Positions 1-7,513 of a stretch of 30,044 nucleotides of DNA are shown here, piece by piece. The stretch covers positions 1 to 30,044 of the forward strand of contig JNSE01000032.1 in NCBI GenBank assembly GCA_000754455.1, written 5' to 3'. Position numbers and translations under genes: made by a program. How positions within the stretch are numbered: position 1 is the stretch's first letter; each line of letters begins with the position of its first letter. The notes beneath the pieces were generated by a model. That model saw only the letters and a program-made list of their open reading frames with translations. It was not told the DNA's origin and did not search any database. This DNA comes from an actinobacterium acAMD-2. GTDB taxonomy: Bacteria > Actinomycetota > Actinomycetes > UBA12327.

Positions 1-132
1 CGGGGTAGCAAAGAAGGACTAGTACGGGAGGGTTGCGCCTGAAGGCGTCCGCCCAGGGCTAGGCGCGGGACTTTGGTCCTACGCCTGGCTCTGCCTGACC
101 TATCGGGTCGCGTCCGGAACCGGACGGCCGTA
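1..132. other. Unassigned multi-stem-loop non-coding region
   Basis: No convincing reading frame crosses this stretch; the only frame open from the left edge stops at about base 42. It is rich in consecutive inverted repeats: 35-48 (5-bp stem, loop TGAA), 56-91 (16-bp stem with one mismatch and some G-T pairs, loop TTTG), 97-109 (GACC/GGTC) and 111-126 (CGTCCGG, AA, CCGGACG). None is followed by a T-tract, so a classical intrinsic terminator is not evident. The serial stems suggest a structured RNA, the end of an upstream transcript, or a leader of the Rieske gene. I compared it from memory with 23S and 5S rRNA ends, RNase P RNA and tmRNA and saw no match. The strand is unknown. Confidence 0.35.
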
Positions 133-244
133 CTATGGAGTCACAGAAATTCTGGGGGACCCAACGGAGCTCCCCCGTGAGTTCCACAACCAAATGACCG
201 GCACGCAATCCCACTGTCGGCTGTCGTGATGAAGGACGGAAACT

Positions 245-1456
245 GTGCTTAAGAATCTATGGTGGCCCGTTGAATTCAGCTCCAACGTTGTTGACCGCCC
301 CTTGTCGTTGCAGGCATTGGGACAGTACTTCGTGTTGTTCCGGGACTCCAAGGGCCAAGTCAATTGCTTGAGTGACCTGTGTGTTCACCGCGGTGGACCC
401 TTGTCCGAAGGTTGGTTGACCGATGACAAAGATTCCGTCGTGTGCCCGTACCACGGTTGGGAGTTTGGTGGCGACGGTCAGTGCACCAAGATTCCGGCAC
501 AGCCACAGCGCAACATTCCTGCCAAAGCGCGCGTTGACTCCTACCCCGTCGTTGAGAAGTACGGCTACGTGTGGACCTTCTTGGGTGACCTTCCCGAAGA
601 AGAACGCCCCCCCATCCCGGACATCCCCGAACTTGAAGACCCGCAGTTCAAGCGCGTTGAAGGTAGTTACTACTGGAAGGTGAACTACGAGCGCGCCATG
701 GAAAATGGCATGGACGGCTCCCACGCAGCGTTCGTCCACGGCAGTCGATTCGGAAACATCAAGGACCCCTCGGTCCCCGACTTTGACGTCACGACCACCC
801 CATGGTCAGGCCTTTCCACCATTCCGTTGAAGGCTCCGCCGAAGAACTTGGGTGGCCTCTGGGGCAAGTTGTTCAAGTTCAAGTACAAGAAGGAAGTCGG
901 CGACGGGCCAGTACTGACTCACGTCAAGGCCGGTTACTTCTTGCCTAACATCAACGTTTTGTACGTTCCGCTGCCGATCGGCAACATGGTGCTCATCGAT
1001 GCCCACGTCCCCGTCGACGAGAACCACACCCGTTCGATGTACATCGGCCTGCGCGACTTCATCAAGGCTGAATGGGCCGACAAGGACACGCACAAGCGCA
1101 TTCAAGACATCTTCAAGCAGGATGACAGTGTGCTCAAGAAGCAGCGTCCGGAAATCTTGCCGTACCAGCTCTCGGATGAACTTCACATTCGCTCAGACAT
1201 CCTGCAAACGACGTACCGTCGTCGTCGTAACGAACTCCTGGACCAGGGCTGGGGCATTGACATGCACCAGATCGTTGGCGATGGGCCGCGCGACGTCGCA
1301 GTAGTTATTCCTTCGCCAGCCCGCAAGAACAATCCAGAACTTGCCAATGCATGGGTGCACAAGGAAGTTAATTCGAGGGCCATCTTGGGTGGATCCAAGG
1401 CAGAAACCGCTGCTAACGCTGGCGGTAAGACGGCCTACGAAATCGAAGAGTCCTAG
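245..1456 (+). CDS. Rieske-type non-heme iron oxygenase, large subunit
   Basis: A 403-residue Rieske oxygenase of the single-component-alpha type (VanA / phthalate oxygenase / pheophorbide a oxygenase-like). The [2Fe-2S] ligands are C46-x-H48 and C67-x2-H70 (CPYHGW). The mononuclear iron site is seen as D157-x2-H160-x4-H165 in an ENGMDGSHAAFVH context, with a likely carboxylate ligand in the later QDDSVLKKQ segment. Such enzymes use O2 and electrons from a separate ferredoxin and reductase, neither of which is encoded here. The start is GTG, preceded at 232-240 by AAGGACGGA at suitable distance. The next gene begins 29 bases downstream on the same strand, so the two are probably one operon. 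The segment around residues 73-115 (GDGQC, KIPAQ, IP, YPVVEKYGYVW) resembles the plant PaO/TIC55 group in pattern, but the substrate cannot be deduced. No C-terminal CxxC or membrane helix of the plant PaO kind is present. Confidence 0.93.
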   Translation: MLKNLWWPVEFSSNVVDRPLSLQALGQYFVLFRDSKGQVNCLSDLCVHRGGPLSEGWLTDDKDSVVCPYHGWEFGGDGQCTKIPAQPQRNIPAKARVDSYPVVEKYGYVWTFLGDLPEEERPPIPDIPELEDPQFKRVEGSYYWKVNYERAMENGMDGSHAAFVHGSRFGNIKDPSVPDFDVTTTPWSGLSTIPLKAPPKNLGGLWGKLFKFKYKKEVGDGPVLTHVKAGYFLPNINVLYVPLPIGNMVLIDAHVPVDENHTRSMYIGLRDFIKAEWADKDTHKRIQDIFKQDDSVLKKQRPEILPYQLSDELHIRSDILQTTYRRRRNELLDQGWGIDMHQIVGDGPRDVAVVIPSPARKNNPELANAWVHKEVNSRAILGGSKAETAANAGGKTAYEIEES

Positions 1457-1485
1457 ACCCTCTGCTCTAAGAAAAAGGAACCCCT

Positions 1486-2313
1486 ATGACGGAACGCTGG
1501 GCCCAAAAGCTCAACGTTGACAAGTTGGAGCAGATCAAGGCTCGCCTTGGCATGACCGAACTTCACAGCGAAGACGGTGGCCCCTTCCGGACTATCACCA
1601 ACGCCGACGGCTCTAAGGACTTGGGTCTCACCCGAGTCCTCGTCGGCGATGGGGTCGTCAAGAAGGTCGTCTATCACGCAATCATGAACGAGGTTCACCC
1701 CCCGGGAGCTCCATCCCCGTTCCTCCTTGACAGCCACATGGTCTTTGCTTTCACGGACGCGGACTCTCCTATTCCGCACTGGACCTTTGACTCCGTCTAC
1801 AGCGAACCCTTCTACGCAATGCACCTTGACTTGTTGCCGCGCGTAGACCTGGGCTCACACCGTCCCTACATGGACTACGTGTTCGGCCACCTCAATGACA
1901 CCTTTGCGGCTGGCAAGGCGCACCCTGGCTTGTCTGAAGCTCAACTCACACCGCGTCAGCGTTCCATCATGTCGCAGTGGATGTTGGCCTACCGCGTGCA
2001 CGCCGACAACTACCCATCAATGGACGTCAACGTTCAGGCCTACCTCGAATGGTGGTTTGAATTGGTGGAAAACGGTTTGCCCCAAGAGATCTTGGACTCG
2101 ATCAAGGACACGGACTTCGCTGCACGCGATGCCGCGAACCGCGCCTTGATCTTCAACCGTGAAGTGGACCCGGTCTGGGACCTCATCGGTCCCATGGTTG
2201 GCGCACGTCAGTCTGAACTCTTGCGTGCCCAACTCGAAACGAACGACGTGGTTGAGGACGTTGACCCCAACTTCACTCTTCCCCCTCGCTCTGGCCCGCC
2301 ACAGGGTCACTAA
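1486..2313 (+). CDS. Red chlorophyll catabolite reductase / bilin reductase-like protein
   Basis: A 275-residue soluble protein with no strong hallmark of a common enzyme family. The central block aligns by eye with plant RCC reductase and ferredoxin-dependent bilin reductases: IPHWTFDSV (P97, D102) matches the P-x4-D pattern that carries the catalytic aspartate in PcyA (LPLFGCD), and LDLLPRVDL (114-122), followed by a PYM..YVF segment and a nearby NDT, matches the LDLP-x-RKDL...P-Y-L...YY..DT pattern of RCCR. The C-terminal part (RDAANRALIF, then DPVWDLIG) also fits the final helices of that fold. If the call is right, it would reduce a linear tetrapyrrole with ferredoxin electrons. It follows the Rieske gene at 29 bases with an AAAAAGGAA ribosome-binding site, and a terminator closes the operon after it. 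The assignment rests on remembered family patterns, not a search, so a different function remains possible. Confidence 0.5.
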   Translation: MTERWAQKLNVDKLEQIKARLGMTELHSEDGGPFRTITNADGSKDLGLTRVLVGDGVVKKVVYHAIMNEVHPPGAPSPFLLDSHMVFAFTDADSPIPHWTFDSVYSEPFYAMHLDLLPRVDLGSHRPYMDYVFGHLNDTFAAGKAHPGLSEAQLTPRQRSIMSQWMLAYRVHADNYPSMDVNVQAYLEWWFELVENGLPQEILDSIKDTDFAARDAANRALIFNREVDPVWDLIGPMVGARQSELLRAQLETNDVVEDVDPNFTLPPRSGPPQGH

Positions 2314-2320
2314 CTGGACC

Positions 2321-2364
2321 AATAATTCAGGGCACTTACCGTGAGGTAGGTGCCCTGAATTATT
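2321..2364. terminator. Bidirectional terminator hairpin
   Basis: A 20-bp stem (one G-T pair) with a 4-base loop GTGA lies between the stop of the RCCR-like gene and the convergent HMG-CoA-lyase-type gene. The A/T-rich outer ends (AATAATT...AATTATT) would give U-rich 3' tails in both directions. It probably ends both converging transcripts. Confidence 0.8.
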
Positions 2365-2391
2365 TAACCAAGAATTTTTAACCAAGCTTGC

Positions 2392-3300
2392 TTAGACAAG
2401 TAACTCCGCGGGCGGAAATACGCCGGCCTTGCTGACCAGTGATGGCGTCTTTCGGTCCAGGATTTGCGCAAACCACTCGCTGGCTTCCAGCAGCTTGTCG
2501 AGATCTAGGCCGGTCTCAATTCCACTGCGGTGCAGGGCGTACACCAAATCCTCAGTCGCAATATTTCCTGTGGCCTTAGGCGCAAACGGGCAGCCACCAA
2601 TACCAGCCAGGCTGGCGTCGAGGATAAATACACCGGCTTCAACAGCAGCTAACGCATTGGCATAACCGGTATTTCGAGTGTTGTGGAAGTGGGCGCGCAA
2701 CGGAATGTCTCCCGAGACTTTGCTCACGGCCTCGAAGCGTCGCTTTACATCAGCCGGCACCGCGACTCCGATGGTGTCTGCCAAGGCGATTTCGGCAACT
2801 CCGTACTCTGCAGCTTTCTCAGCCAGCATCACCGTCCGGTCAATCGACACCTCACCTTCGAAAGGGCATCCAAAACTGGCGGCCAGGGTCACGGTCGCTT
2901 TGATGCCGGCTTCTCTGGCTAGCGGGATGACCTCCTCCAAGACGGCCAAGGTCCCCAGCGAATCCATCCGCTGATTGCGCTGACTGAAGGTATCCGTGCT
3001 CACCACCACGACATTGACTTCCTTGACGTTGGTGGCGGCTGCGCGCTGGAAGCCTCGGGTGTTCAGCACCAAACCAATACTGGAAAATCCATCGATCACT
3101 CCCAGGCCTTCGAGCACGCCTTCGGCGTCGGCCATCTGAGGCACGGCCTTGGGGCTAGCAAAGGAAGCTACTTCAGCGCGATCAATTCCGGCATCCACTG
3201 TGCGCTTGATGAGTTCGACCTTTTGCTCGGTCGTCAAGAACGCGGGGTCATTTTGGAGCCCGTCACGGGCAGATACTTCAACCACTTGGACGCGAGTCAT
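2392..3300 (-). CDS. Hydroxymethylglutaryl-CoA lyase-family protein
   Basis: A 302-residue TIM-barrel lyase of the HMGL / pyruvate carboxyltransferase family. Family residues are intact: R12-D13 in VEVSARDGLQ, the metal-binding H204-x-H206 in HFHNT, the catalytic C237 in GIGGCPFAP, and N246 in ATGNIATED. HMG-CoA lyase cleaves HMG-CoA to acetyl-CoA and acetoacetate, but members of this group also cleave other 3-hydroxy-3-methylacyl-CoAs. The usual HxHDT motif reads HxHNT. The gene is alone on its strand, divergent from the amidohydrolase at 3410, and ends at the shared hairpin. A family III CoA-transferase in the neighbouring operon could make its CoA substrate. It also serves as an intact comparison for the degenerate copy fused to the flavin reductase at 10847-11968. 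The exact substrate is not visible. Confidence 0.9.
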   Translation of the reverse strand: MTRVQVVEVSARDGLQNDPAFLTTEQKVELIKRTVDAGIDRAEVASFASPKAVPQMADAEGVLEGLGVIDGFSSIGLVLNTRGFQRAAATNVKEVNVVVVSTDTFSQRNQRMDSLGTLAVLEEVIPLAREAGIKATVTLAASFGCPFEGEVSIDRTVMLAEKAAEYGVAEIALADTIGVAVPADVKRRFEAVSKVSGDIPLRAHFHNTRNTGYANALAAVEAGVFILDASLAGIGGCPFAPKATGNIATEDLVYALHRSGIETGLDLDKLLEASEWFAQILDRKTPSLVSKAGVFPPAELLV

Positions 3301-3338
3301 AAATCCTCATCTTCTCGGGCCACTTGCTTCACCTTCAA

Positions 3339-3354
3339 TAGTGGCCATCCACTA
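3339..3354. promoter_or_regulatory. Palindromic operator candidate in divergent intergenic region
   Basis: TAGTGG-CCAT-CCACTA is a perfect inverted repeat with 6-base arms, between the divergent HMGL-type gene and the amidohydrolase gene. A second inverted repeat (CCGACC ... GGTCGG, 3370-3375 and 3389-3394) lies closer to the amidohydrolase start. Both are placed where a local regulator could act, but no regulator gene is present in the island. Confidence 0.35.
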
Positions 3355-3409
3355 GATTTCAACCCTACCCCGACCACAATTATTCCGCGGTCGGCCCGAG
3401 AGGAGCCTC

Positions 3410-4051
3410 ATGAGCGCCAAGCCCCTCGACAGCGATGTCCAGGCCAACTATGTCGGAGCCTTCGATGGATCGCTGACGTTCGGAGAGCACCCCATCTTGC
3501 TCATGGTGGATGTGTGCCGGGCTTATATCGATCCCGAATCACCCTTGTATGCCGGTGTTGAATCATCTGCTGAATCCATGAAGCGCCTTGTCGTAGCCGC
3601 TCGTGCCGCTGGCGTTCCTGTCGTCTGGACTCGCGTGGAGTACGAACCCGGTGGAGCAAACGGTGGTTATTTTTACAAGAAGGTTCCCGCTCTTCGCATG
3701 TTTGACAAGGGTTCGCCCTTTGGCGAATGGATTGAAGGACTGGAGCCTGTTGGCGAGGAACTCGTCGTAACCAAGCAATACCCGTCCGCCTTCATCGGTA
3801 CTGACCTAGCCAACATCTTGCACACTCAAGGAATTGACACCGTGCTCATCACGGGCTGGTCGACCTCAGGATGTGTACGTGCAACCGGCGTGGACACGGT
3901 TTCCTATGGGTTTATCCCCATCATCGTGCGAGAGGCTGTGGGCGATCGTCACCCTGGTCCGCACGAAGCCAACCTCTTTGACCTGCAAGCCAAGTACGCC
4001 GAAGTTGTATCCGAAGAACAAGCCCTCGATTACATCAAGGACCGGAGCTAG
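3410..4051 (+). CDS. Isochorismatase-superfamily amidohydrolase (carbamoylsarcosine/maleamate amidase-like)
   Basis: A 213-residue cysteine hydrolase of the isochorismatase superfamily. The Asp-Lys-Cys triad is visible as D34 (LLMVDV), K122 (VVTKQYPS) and C155 (WSTSGCVRAT). The features FYKKVPALRMFDKGSPFGEW and VGDRHPGPHEANLFDLQAKYA are typical of the N-carbamoylsarcosine amidohydrolase / maleamate amidohydrolase branch, so it probably hydrolyses an amide or carbamoyl C-N bond and releases ammonia. GAGAGGAG precedes the ATG. The Dabb gene starts three bases after its stop, so the pair is co-translated. Next to a maleate-isomerase-like gene, a maleamate-type substrate is attractive, as in NicF of nicotinate degradation, but N-carbamoylsarcosine or another amide cannot be excluded. 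Confidence 0.88.
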   Translation: MSAKPLDSDVQANYVGAFDGSLTFGEHPILLMVDVCRAYIDPESPLYAGVESSAESMKRLVVAARAAGVPVVWTRVEYEPGGANGGYFYKKVPALRMFDKGSPFGEWIEGLEPVGEELVVTKQYPSAFIGTDLANILHTQGIDTVLITGWSTSGCVRATGVDTVSYGFIPIIVREAVGDRHPGPHEANLFDLQAKYAEVVSEEQALDYIKDRS

Positions 4052-4054
4052 ACG

Positions 4055-4336
4055 TTGATTACTCACATCGTGTTGATGAAGTTTGCTGATCCCGCCAACC
4101 GCGACGAAGCTAAGACGCGCTTGGAGACATTGGGCACGCAAATCCCCGAGATCAAGACCCTGCACGTGGGCCTGGACGTCGTCGGTTCGGAAGTCTCCTA
4201 CGACCTTGCCCTGACCACCACACACGACTCGGTCGCGGATCTCAAGGCCTACCAAGCCAACCCGGATCACGTGGAATTTGGTGGTTGGTTACGACCACTG
4301 CTGACCAGCCGCGTCGTTGTGGACTACGACAACTAA
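4055..4336 (+). CDS. Dabb (stress-responsive A/B barrel) domain protein
   Basis: A 93-residue protein consisting of one Dabb domain. It shows the usual opening ITHIVLMKF, the middle YDLALTTTHDSVADLKAYQANPDH and a terminal V..R.VVDY strand. The ferredoxin-like dimeric barrel often binds small organic acids or acts as a small lyase or cyclase; no function can be set from sequence. The start is TTG, chosen because the conserved domain begins there and it lies 3 bases after the amidohydrolase stop. The 3' end overlaps the convergent aldehyde dehydrogenase by 4 bases. Confidence 0.85.
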   Translation: MITHIVLMKFADPANRDEAKTRLETLGTQIPEIKTLHVGLDVVGSEVSYDLALTTTHDSVADLKAYQANPDHVEFGGWLRPLLTSRVVVDYDN

Positions 4337-5835
4337 CCGTTATCGATCAAATCGTCCAGCACGTTGGTGATGCGCTTAACAACATCTGCCGTTCCTGGAT
4401 ACGCATTAGCTGATCCTCCCGACCCTCCGGGGCGGTACGCAGCCGGAGCGTGGATCGACACATTCTGGGTGTAATCGAGCAAGCCTTCATCGCCATACTC
4501 GCGGCCAAAGCCAGACTTCTTCACGCCACCAAACGGTGCACGCGGGGTCATACCAGTCCGGTTATGCGTATTGATAAACACAAACCCCGCTTCGATGCGT
4601 TGTGCAACCTCAAAAGCCTGCTGTTCATCCGCGCTCCACACTGAAGCCGCCAGTCCAAGTTCGGTTGCATTGGCTCGAGCAATGACTTCATGAACACTGT
4701 CATAAGGCTGGATCGGAACCAGCGGACCAAACTGCTCTTCGCACACCAACTGTGCTTCATCGGGGAGGTTGAGCACGATGCGGGGACGCACAAAGTAGCC
4801 ATTGGCAACCACTTCCACATCGACCACGGTGCCCACTTCGATGACCTCACCGCCGGCCGCAACGGAATTCTTTACCAAATTCTCTAGGCGTTCTTGCGCT
4901 GCACGCGACACCACAGGTCCGACGGTCACACCATCGGTCATGGGGTCTCCCACGACGACGGAGCGCTCGCACGCCGCCACAAATCCTGCGATGAACTCGT
5001 GATAGCGCGATCGTGGAACATAAATTCTTTTACTTGCCATGCAGACCTGTCCACCCATCATGAAGGTGGCAAGTGCAATCCGATCCATGGCCGCTTCATC
5101 TAACACCGCGTCCTCAAGGAAGATCGCGGCGTCATTTCCGCCCAGTTCCATCACGGTTGGAGTAATCATTTGCGCAGCGGCCACGCCGATATGGCGAGCC
5201 ACGACATCACCGCCAGTAAAGGCCACCTTGCGGACCAAAGGATGGGTCACGAGGGCTTCGCCCGCTTCAGGCCCACCGTGGACCACTTGGATCAAACCGT
5301 CCGGTAAGCCACTCGAAATGACATTGAGAAGCTTGGTGACGGCCAGCGGCGCCTGCGGCGAAGGCTTCACAATGATGGAGTTGCCTGCGACCAAAGCCGG
5401 TGCCACTTTCAGCATAGACAAGATAATGGGTGCATTCCACGGCGTAATGGCCAATACGACACCAAAGGGAACTCGGGTGCGCACAAGTTTGCCCGCTTCA
5501 TCGTCGATGTAATGCGTTTCCAAAACCTTCTTGGCCTGGTCGATGTTGAAACGCATGAGCGAGACTGAATACATCGCTTCGCCGCGTGAGTCAGGAAGGG
5601 GCTTGCCCACTTCTTGAGTAAGGAGAAGTGCGACTTCATCAAAAATTTCAGGCGTAACGAGATCGGCGGCGGCCGTCAATGCGGCGCAACGATCCTCGAG
5701 GGACAGCGCCGCCCAGCTCTCGAAGGCTTGATGCGAGCGTTGAACAACCGCATCAACATCCGTGACCGCAGTCTCAATCACTTCGCCGACCACTTGATCA
5801 GGGAAGGTCGGGTTTTCGCGACGAATGACGACCAC
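4333..5835 (-). CDS. NAD(P)-dependent aldehyde dehydrogenase (operon-distal)
   Basis: A 500-residue member of the ALDH superfamily that oxidises an aldehyde to the acid. Key residues are present: N134 in PWNAP, K157 in IVKPSP, general base E230 in MELGGND, and nucleophile C265 in GGQVCMASKR. The last 35 or so residues (a Gly/Ser-rich PGGSGGSANAYPG stretch and a final helix) extend beyond the usual ALDH end. The start is GTG, 29 bases after the stop of the lyase gene; it is the last gene of the seven-gene minus-strand operon. Two ALDHs in one operon suggest two aldehyde intermediates or one dehydrogenase per branch. The substrate cannot be inferred. Confidence 0.93.
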   Translation of the reverse strand: MVVIRRENPTFPDQVVGEVIETAVTDVDAVVQRSHQAFESWAALSLEDRCAALTAAADLVTPEIFDEVALLLTQEVGKPLPDSRGEAMYSVSLMRFNIDQAKKVLETHYIDDEAGKLVRTRVPFGVVLAITPWNAPIILSMLKVAPALVAGNSIIVKPSPQAPLAVTKLLNVISSGLPDGLIQVVHGGPEAGEALVTHPLVRKVAFTGGDVVARHIGVAAAQMITPTVMELGGNDAAIFLEDAVLDEAAMDRIALATFMMGGQVCMASKRIYVPRSRYHEFIAGFVAACERSVVVGDPMTDGVTVGPVVSRAAQERLENLVKNSVAAGGEVIEVGTVVDVEVVANGYFVRPRIVLNLPDEAQLVCEEQFGPLVPIQPYDSVHEVIARANATELGLAASVWSADEQQAFEVAQRIEAGFVFINTHNRTGMTPRAPFGGVKKSGFGREYGDEGLLDYTQNVSIHAPAAYRPGGSGGSANAYPGTADVVKRITNVLDDLIDNG

Positions 5836-5864
5836 GGTATGTCCTCGATCCTTCCAATCAGTGG

Positions 5865-6722
5865 TTAGGAATAACGCTCTTCAAGCGACAACAACTCCGG
5901 CTGACCCAACAACATGGTCAACTCGTCCCAACTGAGTTTATCTACTGCCTGGGCACTCCCGTCAGTGGCAATTGCTTCATACAAACCCGTGAGCGCCTTG
6001 GCAGCCGCCAGTAACGGCGCAACGGGATAGAGGGCAACTTTGACCCCAAATTCAGCCAGTTGAGCCGGATTCAACGGTTTGAGATGCGGATCCGCCTCAG
6101 AAACATTGACCATCAACTCAGCATCGGGCAAGGCCGCATGGACAACAGCCAAGCGTTCGGCATCCGTGACGCCTTCAATGAAGACCAAGTCGGCGCCAGC
6201 GGCCGCAAACTCTCCCGCTCGCTCAATCGCAGCATCAAGACCCAACACACTCATCGCATCAGTGCGAGCAATGATGACGAGTCCGGTGTCTGCCTCGACT
6301 ACCGCCCGAACTTTTTGTACTGCTTCGGCTTGGTCAATGACTTCCTTGCCCGCCATGTGACCGCAACGCTTGGGATTGATCTGGTCTTCCAGGTGAAGCC
6401 CAGCGATCCCGATGTGTGCGTACTGCTCCACGGTGCGACGGGCATGAAGAGCGTTGCCATAACCGGTGTCTGCATCAGCGATCAGTGGCAGATCGATGAC
6501 CGAAGTAATGCGCTGCGCAGCTTCGGCGATCTGTGATCCGTGGATGTAGCCAAGGTCTGGGAGACCAAGCGTCACGGCCGAGGCGATTGCACCAGAGAAG
6601 TGGGCAACAGAAAAGCCAGCACGAGCCAACAGGAGCGCCGACACTGCGTCATAGCACCCTGGGGCTTGTACACACCCTGGCTCAGCTAACACCGTGCGCA
6701 GCCGATCGGACGACACCGTCAT
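5865..6722 (-). CDS. Isocitrate lyase / PEP mutase superfamily lyase (methylisocitrate/dimethylmalate lyase-like)
   Basis: A 285-residue alpha/beta-barrel enzyme of the ICL/PEPM superfamily. Metal-binding acidic residues are seen at D83 and D85 (ADADTGYGN), with HLED at 110-113. The flexible catalytic loop carries KRCGH (118-122), whose cysteine marks lyases (isocitrate, 2-methylisocitrate, 2,3-dimethylmalate) rather than phosphonate mutases. Its size matches PrpB and dimethylmalate lyase, not the larger isocitrate lyase. It should cleave a 2-substituted malate or citrate into pyruvate, glyoxylate or similar plus a second acid. ATG directly follows the stop codon of the maleate-isomerase-like gene, which implies translational coupling and consecutive steps. 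No citrate synthase or dehydratase is adjacent, so a canonical methylcitrate cycle role is unlikely. Confidence 0.88.
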   Translation of the reverse strand: MTVSSDRLRTVLAEPGCVQAPGCYDAVSALLLARAGFSVAHFSGAIASAVTLGLPDLGYIHGSQIAEAAQRITSVIDLPLIADADTGYGNALHARRTVEQYAHIGIAGLHLEDQINPKRCGHMAGKEVIDQAEAVQKVRAVVEADTGLVIIARTDAMSVLGLDAAIERAGEFAAAGADLVFIEGVTDAERLAVVHAALPDAELMVNVSEADPHLKPLNPAQLAEFGVKVALYPVAPLLAAAKALTGLYEAIATDGSAQAVDKLSWDELTMLLGQPELLSLEERYS

Positions 6723-7466
6723 CTACAACTCCCTCATCAGGCGGCTACAACCTTCAATTCGATCATTGACACCCATCGCCCGCAGCATGTGCCACAGCAC
6801 GGCGATGTTAATCGGAATGACCGGCTTACCAAGGTAGCCCTCAAGGCCCTCGGCCTGCTTCACAAACGACAGGTTGGTGCCGACTTGAACGATGGCCTCA
6901 ACATCTGGACCATCAATCTCCTTGATAGTCCGACCAATCTCCTCTGGGCTGACCTCAGCAATAGCAGTGGCCGTCTGACAACGAAGCCCCGTCACGCTGA
7001 CCACATCAAAGCCCGCTTCCGTGTAAAAGGCCGAGACCTGCTTGTCGGCGACCGGCTGGTACGGCGAGAAAACTGCAATCCGCTTGACGCCAAAAGCATT
7101 GAGCGCTGCAGCCGTTGATGTGGATCCTGTACTCACAGGCAATCCCGACAGGGCTTCTATCTTTTTCGTGAACCGCTTGCTGCCTTCAAGCCCACCCCAG
7201 AAAGTTCCGGCCGACATCCCCATCATCATGTAGTCAGGCTTGCAGGTCAGTACCCGTTCAATCGCATCTTCAATGGTGGTTTCCAGTTGCTCGATGAGCC
7301 CTTCGAATTCCTCGTCATTGGACAGATTTGGGTTCGTGATGTGCATCCGACCAGCGTGAAAGGTCATCCCCACTGGGCGCCACTGGGCGAGATCGTGTTC
7401 CACCACAGTGTTAGTGGAGGGAACAATGACCGCGACCTTTGACCGCCAACCAGTTTGATCGGGCAT
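6723..7466 (-). CDS. Maleate isomerase / arylmalonate decarboxylase-like protein lacking catalytic cysteines
   Basis: A 247-residue protein of the Asp/Glu racemase superfamily, maleate isomerase / arylmalonate decarboxylase branch. N-terminal VAVIVPSTNTVVE, the GSTSTAAALNAFGVKRIAVFSPY block and the two lobe repeats identify the fold. The family normally acts through cysteine: isomerases and racemases use one in each lobe, and arylmalonate decarboxylase uses only the second. Here the first site reads MMGMSAGTFWGG (Met84 where Cys is expected) and the second reads VQVGTNLSF (Gly196 in place of the Cys of a CTN motif). The remaining cysteines lie elsewhere. The reading frame is intact and the gene sits inside a coupled operon, so it is probably functional but must use different chemistry, for example decarboxylation, tautomerisation or hydration. 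An unannotated cysteine-free subfamily is likely. Confidence 0.82.
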   Translation of the reverse strand: MPDQTGWRSKVAVIVPSTNTVVEHDLAQWRPVGMTFHAGRMHITNPNLSNDEEFEGLIEQLETTIEDAIERVLTCKPDYMMMGMSAGTFWGGLEGSKRFTKKIEALSGLPVSTGSTSTAAALNAFGVKRIAVFSPYQPVADKQVSAFYTEAGFDVVSVTGLRCQTATAIAEVSPEEIGRTIKEIDGPDVEAIVQVGTNLSFVKQAEGLEGYLGKPVIPINIAVLWHMLRAMGVNDRIEGCSRLMREL

Positions 7467-7513
7467 TGCTCGTCCTTCCGAGTAAACAGCGAAACCGCGT
7501 TACGCAAAGACCA

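Noticed and set aside
1..132. 3' end of 23S rRNA, 5S rRNA, RNase P RNA or tmRNA
   Set aside because: Recalled conserved segments of these RNAs (terminal 23S helices, 5S core, RNase P P4 elements, CCA-ended acceptor arm) are absent; only generic stem-loops are seen.
1210..1230. CGT microsatellite-like run in the Rieske gene
   Set aside because: It simply encodes a short arginine run that is plausible in the protein and is too short to be a contingency locus.
5865..6722. Canonical methylcitrate cycle (prpB)
   Set aside because: The lyase fits the family, but no methylcitrate synthase or dehydratase is adjacent and the operon partners differ.
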